The notes beneath the pieces were generated by a model. It was not told the origin of the DNA, searched no databases, and saw nothing but the letters and a program-made list of their open reading frames with translations. A stretch of DNA of 13,940 bases from Acutalibacter sp. (lineage in GTDB: Bacteria > Bacillota > Clostridia > Oscillospirales > Acutalibacteraceae), in contig JAAWSH010000013.1 in the NCBI GenBank assembly GCA_022801475.1, positions 1-13,940 of the forward strand, written 5' to 3'. This document shows positions 6,720-13,784 of this stretch, in pieces. Numbering within the stretch: the stretch's first letter is position 1; each line of letters begins with the position of its first letter. The translations under genes were made by a program, and so were the position numbers.

Positions 6720-7279
6720 AGAAGCGGTAAAAAGGACCGCCAGTAAGAAGGGGTCAAGGGGGCGGCGCCCCCTGCCGCCGGAGGCGGTCTTGACCTTCAG
6801 GCGGCGCGAAAGGTCAAAGTAGATCCCAACCCCCGCCCATTTCCCCTAATATAAAGAGGGAACGCACGCGCCGCCCACCCTCCAGCGAAAGAGCGGACGG
6901 TCCGCAGCCGGAACCCCAGAAAGGCGGTCCGTATCAGCAGAAAAAATATTTTGCCAATACGGGCGTCCTTCCTGGAAAGGCAACATCTAGGGGGCCGCTG
7001 TTCCGGCGGTGTTTGGGCAGCGCTCGTCTGTGCGCCCTCCCTCCTCTTGTGGGCCGGGCGGGGCTGGGGGCCCCACTCTGTTTGGGTTCGCGCCGTCAAG
7101 TGCAAGGGTGCTGACCGGTCCGGCAGGCGAGACCGTGGGACTCTGGTCTCATCTGCCCATTCGGTCAGTTCGCGGCTTGTCTGCCCCTGGCAGAGGCTCA
7201 CCCCACACCCCGCAATGGGTCCCTCTCCGGGGCCTTGCGGAAATTACCACAACACTATAACCGAAAGGTGGTCAATGGA
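6720..7279. other. 560-base non-coding region between two glycosidase genes
   Basis: No gene is supported. The longest frame (minus strand, 6797-7201) is rich in Arg, Pro and Ala with no Shine-Dalgarno site or domain signal. The region begins with a small hairpin, GCGGT (6724-6728) with ACCGC (6736-6740), and the branched palindrome at 6752-6817. It then has a perfect palindrome GCGGAC-G-GTCCGC (6893-6905) and a related CGGTCCG near 6925. An A/T-rich patch lies around 6940-6956. I see no convincing promoter for the downstream gene. The length is unusual for this otherwise compact locus. Confidence 0.6.
6752..6817 (+). repeat. branched palindrome with mutually exclusive stems
   Basis: Outer arms GGTCAAG (6752-6758) and CTTGACC (6789-6795) enclose two hairpins: GGGGGC/GCCCCC (6758-6763 with 6767-6772) and CCGCC/GGCGG (6775-6779 with 6783-6787). 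The right arm can instead pair as TTGACCTT (6790-6797) with AAGGTCAA (6810-6817). The two arrangements exclude each other. No T-tract follows. It could be a structured RNA element, a terminator-like barrier or a copy of a dispersed palindromic repeat. Confidence 0.6.
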
Positions 7280-9295
7280 ATGCTAAAAATCGACGGACAG
7301 AAAATCCTTTATCAGTACGATGGCGAAACCCTCTGCGTAGAGCCCTGGGGCTCCAACAGCCTGCGGGTGCGGGGCGTGCGCATGGGAGAAATCAACCAAA
7401 GCCTCTCCTGGGCCCTGCTGCCCGCCCCGCCCGCGGACGCGGCCGCTGGGGAAGAAAACGGCGCACTGGTGCTGAAAAACGGCGGAATCTCCGCCAAAAT
7501 CGAGAAAAACGGACGCCTGACCTTCTACGGCAAGGACGGCCAGGTGCTTTTGCAGGAGTTTAAGCGGGACCGCAGTATGCAGGGCACCAACTTCAGCCCC
7601 TTTATGATCACCGCCCGGGAGTATACCCCCATGCGCGGCCCAGACCAGTCGATCACCGTGCACTTTGAGTCTGATCCTGACGAAAAGCTGTACGGCATGG
7701 GCCAGTATCAGCAGGAGACCTTTAACCTGAAAGGGGCCACCCTGGAGCTGGCCCAGCGGAACTCCCAGGTCAGCGTGCCCTTTGTGCTTTCCAGCAAGAA
7801 CTATGGCTTCTTCTGGAACAACCCGGCCATTGGCCAGGCCACCTTTGGCACCAACCGCACCGACTGGCACGCCCAGTCCTCTCCTCAGCTGGATTATTTT
7901 ATCACCGCTGGAGACGGGCCCCAGCAGATTATCAGCCAGTATTTGGCCGCCACCGGTATGCCGGCCGTCATGCCGGATTTCGCCACAGGCTTTTGGCAGT
8001 GCAAACTGCGCTACCGCACCCAGGAGGAGCTGCTAAGTGTGGCCAGAGAGTACAAGCGCCGGGGCCTGCCCCTCTCGGTGATCATCATAGACTTCTTCCA
8101 CTGGCCCAACCAGGGCGTTTGGGACTTTGACCCCGAATGCTGGCCCGACCCCGCTGCCATGAACCGGGAGCTGGAGGAAATGGGCGTGAAGCTGATGGTC
8201 TCGGTGTGGCCCACGGTGGACCCCAAAAGCCCAAACTATCCGGAAATGATGGAAAAAGGCTATCTGGTGCACACGGACCGGGGCAACCGCACCCAGATTG
8301 AGTGCGGCGGCTACGAGGTGTTTTACGATGCCACCCACCCCGGGGCCCGGGAGTTTGTGTGGGATAAGATCAAGAAGGGATACTATGACCGGGGCATCAA
8401 GTGCTACTGGCTGGACGCCGCCGAGCCGGAGACCATCCCCTACCACTTTGACAACCTGCGCTACCACCTGGGCAGCAGCCTGGAGGTGGGCAACATCTAC
8501 CCCTACTACTACGGAAAGACCGTGTACGACGGCCTGAAGGCCCAGGGAGAGAAGGACATCATTCTGCTAGAGCGCAGCGCCTGGGCGGGCAGCCAGAGCA
8601 TTGGCACCCTGGTCTGGTCCGGGGACATTGTGTCCAGCTTCCACAGCATGCGCCGCCAGATGGTGGCGGGCCTGCACATGGCCGTGGCGGGCATTCCCTG
8701 GTGGACCACGGACATTGGCGGCTTCGACTTCGGCGACCCGGACGACCCGGCCTTTAGAGAGCTGCTGATCCGCTGGTTCCAGTATGGGGTGTTCTGCCCA
8801 GTGTTCCGGCTGCATGGGGCCCGGGTGAAGAAGCAGAAGGACGGCCAGCAGGAGGGCATGGGCTACAGCGCCGAGCCCCAGCCCGCCGGCAACGAGGTGT
8901 GGAGCTATGGCGAGGAGGCCCTGGGCATCCTGACCAAGTATCTCCATATGCGCGAACGAATCCGTCCCTATATCAAAGAGCAGATGGACCTTTGCCACCA
9001 GCAGGGCGTACCGCCCATGCGGCCCCTGTTTGTGGACTATCCTGGAGATGAGGCCTGCTGGCAGGTGCGGGACCAGTACCTGTTTGGCCCGGACATTCTG
9101 GTGTCTCCCATTACCCACGCGGGGCAGACCCAGCGGCAGGTGTATCTACCCAAGGGCGCCCGGTGGGTGCGGGTGGAAACCGGCGAGGCTTTTGAGGGCG
9201 GACAGAGCATAAGCTGCGAAGCGCCCCTGGATACCATCCCGCTGTTTGTAAAAGAAGGGGGCGGGCTGGACCGGGAGGTCTTGAAGCTGGGCTAA
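7280..9295 (+). CDS. GH31 alpha-glycosidase (alpha-xylosidase or alpha-glucosidase type)
   Basis: This is a retaining exo-acting alpha-glycosidase of family GH31, probably cytoplasmic since it lacks a signal peptide. The 671-residue protein starts at ATG 7280, preceded by CGAAAGGTGG. An N-terminal beta-sandwich is followed by the (beta/alpha)8 barrel. The nucleophile is Asp379 in YWLDAAEPE and the acid/base is Asp449 in WSGDIVSSF. WWTTDIGGF after the acid/base and RLHGARV nearby are also typical. The barrel is followed by a short C-terminal beta domain. WLDAxEP nucleophile motifs occur in several GH31 groups, including alpha-xylosidases, but this is not enough to set the substrate. It follows a 560-base gap and precedes a promoter for the oxidoreductase. 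Fold and mechanism are firm; substrate is open. Confidence 0.94.
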   Translation: MLKIDGQKILYQYDGETLCVEPWGSNSLRVRGVRMGEINQSLSWALLPAPPADAAAGEENGALVLKNGGISAKIEKNGRLTFYGKDGQVLLQEFKRDRSMQGTNFSPFMITAREYTPMRGPDQSITVHFESDPDEKLYGMGQYQQETFNLKGATLELAQRNSQVSVPFVLSSKNYGFFWNNPAIGQATFGTNRTDWHAQSSPQLDYFITAGDGPQQIISQYLAATGMPAVMPDFATGFWQCKLRYRTQEELLSVAREYKRRGLPLSVIIIDFFHWPNQGVWDFDPECWPDPAAMNRELEEMGVKLMVSVWPTVDPKSPNYPEMMEKGYLVHTDRGNRTQIECGGYEVFYDATHPGAREFVWDKIKKGYYDRGIKCYWLDAAEPETIPYHFDNLRYHLGSSLEVGNIYPYYYGKTVYDGLKAQGEKDIILLERSAWAGSQSIGTLVWSGDIVSSFHSMRRQMVAGLHMAVAGIPWWTTDIGGFDFGDPDDPAFRELLIRWFQYGVFCPVFRLHGARVKKQKDGQQEGMGYSAEPQPAGNEVWSYGEEALGILTKYLHMRERIRPYIKEQMDLCHQQGVPPMRPLFVDYPGDEACWQVRDQYLFGPDILVSPITHAGQTQRQVYLPKGARWVRVETGEAFEGGQSISCEAPLDTIPLFVKEGGGLDREVLKLG

Positions 9296-9315
9296 GAACA
9301 AAGCCCCCAGGGGCC

Positions 9316-9345
9316 GGACTGATAGGAAAATAACTATTTTATAAT
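9316..9345 (+). promoter_or_regulatory. likely promoter of the oxidoreductase-ThuA unit
   Basis: A perfect TATAAT (9340-9345) sits in an AT-rich stretch 38 bases before the start codon. The -35 is weak: GGACTG (9316-9321) is 18 bases upstream, and CTGATA (9319-9324) is 15 bases upstream. A poor -35 would fit a promoter that needs an activator. Confidence 0.5.
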
Positions 9346-9382
9346 ATGGAAAATAAAGACAAATTGTTTGGAGGTAAGTGTT

Positions 9383-10450
9383 ATGTCAGTTATTCGTGTG
9401 GGAAGCGTAGGCATCGGCGGCATTTCCCGCGGGGTGCACCTTCCCGGAATTAAGAACAGCCCCGACCTGGAGCTGGTGGCGGTCTGCGACATCGATCCCG
9501 AGGCCCTGCGCTATGCCCAGGAGACCTACGGCATTGACCAGGCCCACTGCTTTACCGACTACCATGACCTGATCAACTGCCCGGACGTGGACGCGGTGGA
9601 CATCTCCACCCCTAACAACGTGCACTTCCCGGTGGCGATGGCCGCAGTAGAGGCGGGCAAGCCCTTTGCTGTGGAAAAGCCCATCACCCTGAACAGCCAG
9701 GAGGCCGACGCACTGGCCCAGGCCGCCAAGGAGAAGGGCGTAAAGAACATGGTGTGCTTCTCTTACCGGTTTATGGCCGCCGCCCGCTACGCCAAGGACC
9801 TGATCGCCCGGGGGCTCATCGGCCAGGTGTACCACGTGGATATGCAGTACTACCAGGCCTGGGGCCTGCCTTTGTGTGAGACGCCTCTGGTGTGGCGCTT
9901 CCAGAAGGAGCTCACCGGCTCCGGCGCTCTGGGGGACCTGGGCAGCCATGCCCTAGACCTGGTGCGGTTTGTCACTGGCAAAGAGTATAAGCGGCTGGTC
10001 AGCCACACAGGCACCTTTGTCCATGAGCGGAAAAAGCCTGATGGCACCATGGGCCTGGTGGACGTGGACGACTTTTCCAACTACATGGCGGAGATGGAGG
10101 ACGGCATAGCCGCCACTTTCCGCATCACCCGCTATGGCTTTGGCCGGGGGAACTTCCAGACCATGGAGGTCTACGGCAGCCAGGGGGGTCTGGTCTATAA
10201 ACTGGACTATAACCACGACAACGGGGATGAGATTGAGGTGTGCACCGGCCAGGTGGGCGCGGAGTCCCATGTATACAGCAAGCTGCCCATTCCCGAGAAG
10301 TATAAGGTAAACCAGATGCAGTCTTTCGCGGATATTATCAATGGCAAAGAGGACGGCCTGGCAGCCACCATCTTTGACGGGCAGGTCAATCAGCACGCGG
10401 TGGACGCGGTACTGGTCTCATCGGAGAACGGCCAGTGGGTGAAGCTGTAA
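9383..10450 (+). CDS. Gfo/Idh/MocA family sugar oxidoreductase
   Basis: This is an NAD(P)-dependent dehydrogenase of the Gfo/Idh/MocA family, which oxidises or reduces sugars, sugar glycosides or inositols at a ring hydroxyl. The 355-residue cytoplasmic protein starts at ATG 9383, eight bases after GGAGG (9370-9374). The N-terminal Rossmann domain begins VGSVGIGGISRG (residues 6-17). It contains the family EKP motif (98-100, with Lys99) and STPNNVHFPVAMAAVEAGK just before it. The second domain carries GDLGSHALDL, with Asp185 and His189 as the expected catalytic pair. It is followed 125 bases later by a ThuA-like gene. That pairing is known from trehalose/sucrose use in rhizobia, where ThuA and ThuB act in 3-keto-sugar formation. 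The exact substrate here is unknown. Confidence 0.93.
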   Translation: MSVIRVGSVGIGGISRGVHLPGIKNSPDLELVAVCDIDPEALRYAQETYGIDQAHCFTDYHDLINCPDVDAVDISTPNNVHFPVAMAAVEAGKPFAVEKPITLNSQEADALAQAAKEKGVKNMVCFSYRFMAAARYAKDLIARGLIGQVYHVDMQYYQAWGLPLCETPLVWRFQKELTGSGALGDLGSHALDLVRFVTGKEYKRLVSHTGTFVHERKKPDGTMGLVDVDDFSNYMAEMEDGIAATFRITRYGFGRGNFQTMEVYGSQGGLVYKLDYNHDNGDEIEVCTGQVGAESHVYSKLPIPEKYKVNQMQSFADIINGKEDGLAATIFDGQVNQHAVDAVLVSSENGQWVKL

Positions 10451-10575
10451 GGCCATCCAAAAGGAACAGACCCGGGGTCTTGGAGGAATGCTGGTATAAG
10501 CCGGCGTCCTGCGTTTGTGCTCAATAGAGATCCCGGCAAAGCCTGGCAATATATTAAAATCGGGGGTATCTACAA

Positions 10576-11343
10576 ATGGCAATCAAAGTAACCGTATGGA
10601 ACGAGTACTATCATGAAGTGACCTTTAAGGAAGTGGGCGAAGTTTACCCCAAGGGCATCCACGGCTGCATCGCGGACTTCCTGGGGGAGGCCGGCATGGA
10701 GGTGCGCACCGCCACCCTGCCCGAGCCCGAGCACGGCCTGACCCAAGAGGTGCTGGACAACACCGAGGTGCTGATTTGGTGGGGCCATATGGCCCACCAC
10801 AAGGTGAGCGACGAGGTGGTAGACCGGGTATATAAGCGTATTCAGGAGGGCATGGGACTGATTGTGCTGCACTCGGGCCATGGCTCCAAGATTTTCCACA
10901 AGGTCTGCGGCACAGACACCGGAAAGCTAAAGTGGCGCGAGGATGGCGGAAAGGAGATTTTGTGGGTTATGGACCCCACCCATCCCATTGTGGAGGGTCT
11001 GGACGAGAAGATCATGATTCCCCACGAGGAAATGTACGGAGAACGCTTTGAAATTCCCCAGCCCGACGAGCTGGTATTTGTCAGCTGGTTCGAGGGCGGC
11101 GAGGTGTTCCGCAGCGGCTGCACCTTCCACAGGGGAAAGGGCAAGATCTTCTATTTCCGCCCAGGCCACGAGGTGTTCCCCATTTACCATCAGCCGGAGA
11201 TTCAGAAGGTAATTACCAACGCGGTAAAATGGGCCGCGCCCCGGCAGATGCCGCAGACCATCTTTGGCAACACCCAGCCCGTGGTAGAGACCCAGGCCAA
11301 GCTGGAGCATTCCATCCAGGGGATGCACGAACAGATGAAGTAA
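10576..11343 (+). CDS. ThuA-like protein (trehalose utilisation family)
   Basis: This 255-residue protein belongs to the ThuA family, which has a class I glutamine amidotransferase-like fold and is linked to sugar oxidation. Its motifs are VLIWWGHMAHH (65-75), GLIVLHSGHGSKIF (94-107), DPTHPIVEGL (133-142) and the family signature RPGHEVFPIYHQPEIQ (195-210), followed by NAVKWAAP. No signal peptide is present. ATG 10576 follows GGGGGT (10562-10567). It has no visible promoter of its own and ends at a strong terminator, so it is probably co-transcribed with the oxidoreductase. The last 30 or so residues (after APRQ) form a polar tail outside the domain. The enzymatic role of ThuA-like proteins is incompletely defined; a function in keto-sugar metabolism is an inference from the neighbour. 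Confidence 0.92.
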   Translation: MAIKVTVWNEYYHEVTFKEVGEVYPKGIHGCIADFLGEAGMEVRTATLPEPEHGLTQEVLDNTEVLIWWGHMAHHKVSDEVVDRVYKRIQEGMGLIVLHSGHGSKIFHKVCGTDTGKLKWREDGGKEILWVMDPTHPIVEGLDEKIMIPHEEMYGERFEIPQPDELVFVSWFEGGEVFRSGCTFHRGKGKIFYFRPGHEVFPIYHQPEIQKVITNAVKWAAPRQMPQTIFGNTQPVVETQAKLEHSIQGMHEQMK

Positions 11344-11360
11344 TAAAAAATGGCATGAAC

Positions 11361-11400
11361 AAGAAGGGGCCCAGGAGAAGCCGGGCCTCTTTTTGTTTTT
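11361..11400 (+). terminator. intrinsic terminator after the ThuA-like gene
   Basis: AGGGGCCC (11365-11372) pairs with GGGCCTCT (11383-11390), with one G-T pair and a ten-base loop, followed directly by TTTTGTTTTT. It lies 21 bases after the stop codon and closes the sugar-use cluster. Confidence 0.9.
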
Positions 11401-11505
11401 GCTGCTTTTTTCGAGGGATACCTAACAATATCCGTCAAAAATGGAGGGTGTAGGAGTTTTTTAAAAAAAATCTCCGATTTTGTAGGAAAAATTTTTTAAA
11501 TCCTC

Positions 11506-11534
11506 TTGACAATTCAATAGAATTACAGTACTAT
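11506..11534 (+). promoter_or_regulatory. sigma-A promoter of the padR-like gene
   Basis: A perfect TTGACA (11506-11511) and TACTAT (11529-11534) are separated by 17 bases. Runs of A and T at 11462-11500, just upstream of the -35, could act as an UP element. The predicted start near 11541 gives a leader of about 105 bases before the ATG. Confidence 0.85.
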
Positions 11535-11554
11535 TGGTTATAAGAAATACATTG

Positions 11555-11584
11555 TACCTAAACGAGACTGTAAACGATTAGGTA
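11555..11584. promoter_or_regulatory. inverted repeat in the padR leader, candidate autoregulatory operator
   Basis: TACCTAA (11555-11561) is inverted as TTAGGTA (11578-11584) across 16 bases. Within it TAAACGA occurs twice as a direct repeat, at 11559-11565 and 11571-11577. It lies just downstream of the predicted transcription start, where a repressor would block transcription; PadR proteins commonly repress their own gene. The right half, TGTAAACGATTAGG (11569-11582), also resembles a CcpA cre site at 12 of 14 positions. Confidence 0.5.
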
Positions 11585-11591
11585 TTTGTAA

Positions 11592-11609
11592 AGAAAGCGG
11601 TAGCTTTCT
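11592..11609 (+). promoter_or_regulatory. perfect 7-base-pair hairpin in the padR leader
   Basis: AGAAAGC (11592-11598) pairs perfectly with GCTTTCT (11603-11609) around a four-base loop. It lies 24 bases before the Shine-Dalgarno site of the PadR gene. It may affect leader stability or be part of the operator region. Confidence 0.4.
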
Positions 11610-11646
11610 ATTCGGTTCACGGGCTAAATGAAAGAGAGGGATCATT

Positions 11647-12195
11647 ATGTCAGCCATCGATCTGGTAGTACTGGGAATTCTGAAGAATAAGCCCATGGGG
11701 GCTTATGACATCCAAAAGGTGGTGGAGTATCAGAATATCTCTAAATGGGTGAAGATCAGTACGCCTTCCATCTACAAAAAAGTATTGCAGCTGGAGGCTA
11801 AGGGGCTGATTGCCAGCCGCAGCGAGAAAGAGGGAAGAATGCCTGAAAAGGCGGTGTATACCGTTACGCCGGAAGGGGAAAAGGCTCTGGACCGGCTGAT
11901 GGGGGAGATTTCCCGCAAACCGGTGCGGATGTTCCTGGACCTGAACGCCGTTATCGTGAACCTGGAAAACCGCCCGCCAGAGGAACAGAACATGTATTTG
12001 GAAAATATTCGGGGCGGCGTTCGGGAAATGAAAGGTGAGCTGGAACAGAACCTTAACCAAAAATCTGGAGTGTGGCAGACGCCCCAGGCGGGAATGGCGG
12101 TGCTGCGGCAGCAATATGCCCTGGCCTGTGCCCTGGACGCCTGGGTAACGGCTATAAAAGAGAGCCTGAAGAAGGAGACAGTAACCAGCAGATAG
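11647..12195 (+). CDS. PadR family transcriptional regulator
   Basis: This is a 182-residue DNA-binding regulator of the PadR family, usually a ligand-responsive dimeric repressor. The winged helix-turn-helix domain fills about residues 1-85, beginning DLVVLGILKNKPMGAYDIQ. It includes the recognition region TPSIYKKVLQLEAKGLI (39-55) and the wing KAVYTVTPEGEKAL (68-81). A helical C-terminal part of about 95 residues follows, as in the PadR-s1/Vir_act_alpha_C type, and would form the dimer. ATG 11647 follows GAGAGGG. It is a single-gene unit with its own promoter, operator-like repeat and terminator. Its target is unknown and there is no transporter or efflux gene next to it. Confidence 0.92.
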   Translation: MSAIDLVVLGILKNKPMGAYDIQKVVEYQNISKWVKISTPSIYKKVLQLEAKGLIASRSEKEGRMPEKAVYTVTPEGEKALDRLMGEISRKPVRMFLDLNAVIVNLENRPPEEQNMYLENIRGGVREMKGELEQNLNQKSGVWQTPQAGMAVLRQQYALACALDAWVTAIKESLKKETVTSR

Positions 12196-12207
12196 CGGCC
12201 AAACCGC

Positions 12208-12244
12208 AAAAAGCGGCGGGATACCCCTGCCGCTTTTTTCTTTT
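12208..12244 (+). terminator. intrinsic terminator after the padR-like gene
   Basis: AAAAAGCGGC (12208-12217) pairs with GCCGCTTTTT (12229-12238) around a loop in which GGG and CCC can also pair. It is followed by further T's to 12244. The hairpin begins 13 bases after the stop codon. Confidence 0.93.
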
Positions 12245-12397
12245 GGAGAGGTGTGGCAAAATGCCTTGCCATGCCCGGTCCAGGCCCAAGCAGGCTCTTC
12301 TCAGATCAAGTTTTACAGAATGATTACATTTTTTTGGTTACCATTTCTTTTTTTGGGGCTTCTAATAGGTGGAAGCATCTGAAAGAAGGAGAATGGT

Positions 12398-13435
12398 ATG
12401 GAATTTCTGGATTTTACAAATTATGACGCCGTAGAGGAATACGAGGCCTTTGTACAAAGCCGTGGCGGCAGTTTTATGCAGTCGGTGCGCTGGGCGGGAG
12501 TGAAGCGGGGATGGCGCCATGAGGCGGTGATCTCCCGAGACAGAGAGGGGAAGATACGCGCCACCTGCCTGGTTCTGATAAAAAAGTTCCCGCCTCCCTT
12601 CAAGTCCTTTCTTTACGCCCCCAGGGGCCCGGTGTGGGACTTTCAAGACGCCCGTGCCTTTCGGGACCTGATGCTGGGGCTGGGGGAGCTCTCTCATAAA
12701 TACAAGGCCTACTCCTGCAAAATGGACCCGCCCATTGAGGAGGCGGAAAGCGACAAGGTCTTTTCTCTGCGGGCGGCGGGGTGTTCTTTTGTCCCCTGGC
12801 AGCCAGACGATGCTACCATACAGTGCAGGAGCAACTATATTTTAGAGCTAAACGGCCGCGGCGAGGAAGAGCTGATGCGCTCCTTTAAGAGCAAATGCCG
12901 GTACAATATCCGCCTGGCCCAGCGCAAAGGGGTGACCTGCCGGGTATACGGCAAGGAGCGCCTGCGGGATTTTCACCGGCTGATGGAGGAGACCCGCACC
13001 CGGGACGGTTTCCAGATGCGTTCGCTGGAATACTTTGCCCGAATGATGGACGCCCTGGGGCCCCACTGCCGGCTATACCTGTGTGAATACCAGGGGCAGG
13101 CTCTTTCGGGAGCCCTCTGCGTGCAGTATGGCGGCGTAACCAGTTATGTGTACGGGGCCTCTACCGCTAGCCACCGGGAGGTAATGCCCAACTATCTGAT
13201 GCAGTGGGAGATGATCCGGTGGGCGGCACAGTCCGGCTGCGATGTATATGATTTTCAGGGCGTGCCTCATTGGTATGACCCCGAGCACCCCAACTATGGG
13301 GTGTACCACTTTAAGACTGGCTTCAACGGGCGGCTGGCCATTTATGCGGGAGAGTTTCGTCTGGTATTTTCCCGCCACTATAAAACAGCTTTCGATTGTG
13401 CCCTGCGCTGGGTGGGCTACCAAAAGCTGCTGTAG
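12398..13435 (+). CDS. FemAB/MurM-type aminoacyl-tRNA peptidyltransferase
   Basis: This 345-residue cytoplasmic protein of the Fem family adds amino acids from aminoacyl-tRNA to the lysine (or equivalent) side chain of peptidoglycan precursors, building the interpeptide bridge. Visible signatures are SFMQSVRWAGVKRGW (25-39, the usual N-terminal GNAT-like start), YAPRGPVW (73-80), KCRYNIRLAQRKGV (166-179), and the C-terminal YDFQGVPHWYDP...YGVYHFKTGFNG block. ATG 12398 follows AAGGAG (12386-12391) with six-base spacing. The protein lacks the long coiled-coil arm insertion of some FemA proteins, so it is closer to single-residue FemX types; this is inferred from length. No partner peptidoglycan genes are adjacent, and I found no convincing promoter in 12245-12385. 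Confidence 0.9.
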   Translation: MEFLDFTNYDAVEEYEAFVQSRGGSFMQSVRWAGVKRGWRHEAVISRDREGKIRATCLVLIKKFPPPFKSFLYAPRGPVWDFQDARAFRDLMLGLGELSHKYKAYSCKMDPPIEEAESDKVFSLRAAGCSFVPWQPDDATIQCRSNYILELNGRGEEELMRSFKSKCRYNIRLAQRKGVTCRVYGKERLRDFHRLMEETRTRDGFQMRSLEYFARMMDALGPHCRLYLCEYQGQALSGALCVQYGGVTSYVYGASTASHREVMPNYLMQWEMIRWAAQSGCDVYDFQGVPHWYDPEHPNYGVYHFKTGFNGRLAIYAGEFRLVFSRHYKTAFDCALRWVGYQKLL

Positions 13436-13438
13436 GCC

Positions 13439-13468
13439 CTGTTTGAGACATCGAAGCCCATAAGCGGC
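13439..13468 (+). repeat. repeat-like motif, second copy of 5297-5340
   Basis: CTGTTTGAGACATCGAA (13439-13455) and GCCCATAAGCGGC (13456-13468) match the blocks at 5340-5324 and 5309-5297 (minus strand) at 16/17 and 12/13 bases. This copy lacks the 14-base spacer. It begins four bases after the stop codon of the Fem gene. Confidence 0.55.
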
Positions 13469-13525
13469 CCCTTTCCCCGTCAAAAATCCTCGTGAATCGG
13501 AAGATGAACTTGCAAAAAATTGCGC

Positions 13526-13727
13526 GGTCAAGGGGCATGAGGCCCCTTGTAGGGGGAGGGGGCAAAGCCCAAGGCTTGATGTAGTCAAGTCTCCAAACTC
13601 CGCAACCTTTGAAAAGGGCGAGAGTCGCCATGTGGCAAAGAGTAATGCTTTGCATCAATTCTCGTCACGAGCCCACCGAGTCCAGCCGATTTGGCAGACG
13701 AGACGACGAAACTTTTACCGTTCCGTC
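13526..13727 (+). other. chain of stem-loops in non-coding region, possible structured RNA or repeat
   Basis: This lies in the 413-base gap between the Fem and GH42 genes, where no gene is supported. Consecutive pairings are visible: CAAGGGGC with GCCCCTTG (13529-13536, 13542-13549); AGGCTTGA with TCAAGTCT (13572-13579, 13585-13592); GGCGAGA with TCTCGTC (13617-13623, 13660-13666) enclosing GCAAAG with CTTTGC (13635-13640, 13648-13653); and GACGAAAC with GTTCCGTC (13705-13712, 13720-13727, one mismatch). The first stem may terminate the Fem transcript but has no T-tail. The leading GGTCAAGGGG (13526-13535) is identical to 6752-6761. A structured RNA or a composite intergenic repeat are both possible. 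Confidence 0.45.
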
Positions 13728-13784
13728 GCCAGGATCTTGCATATAACCTCTTCGCTTCGAACAATCCACCCGCCATACTCTCTG

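Noticed and set aside
6797..7201. Minus-strand frame of 134 codons in the 560-base gap
   Set aside because: Arg/Pro/Ala-rich low-information translation, no Shine-Dalgarno site, and it overlaps the palindromic structures; I regard it as non-coding, possibly part of a repeat.
7235..7261. Possible promoter TTGCGG / TATAAC just before GH31
   Set aside because: Spacing is only 15 bases and the predicted start would fall on the Shine-Dalgarno site, leaving almost no leader.
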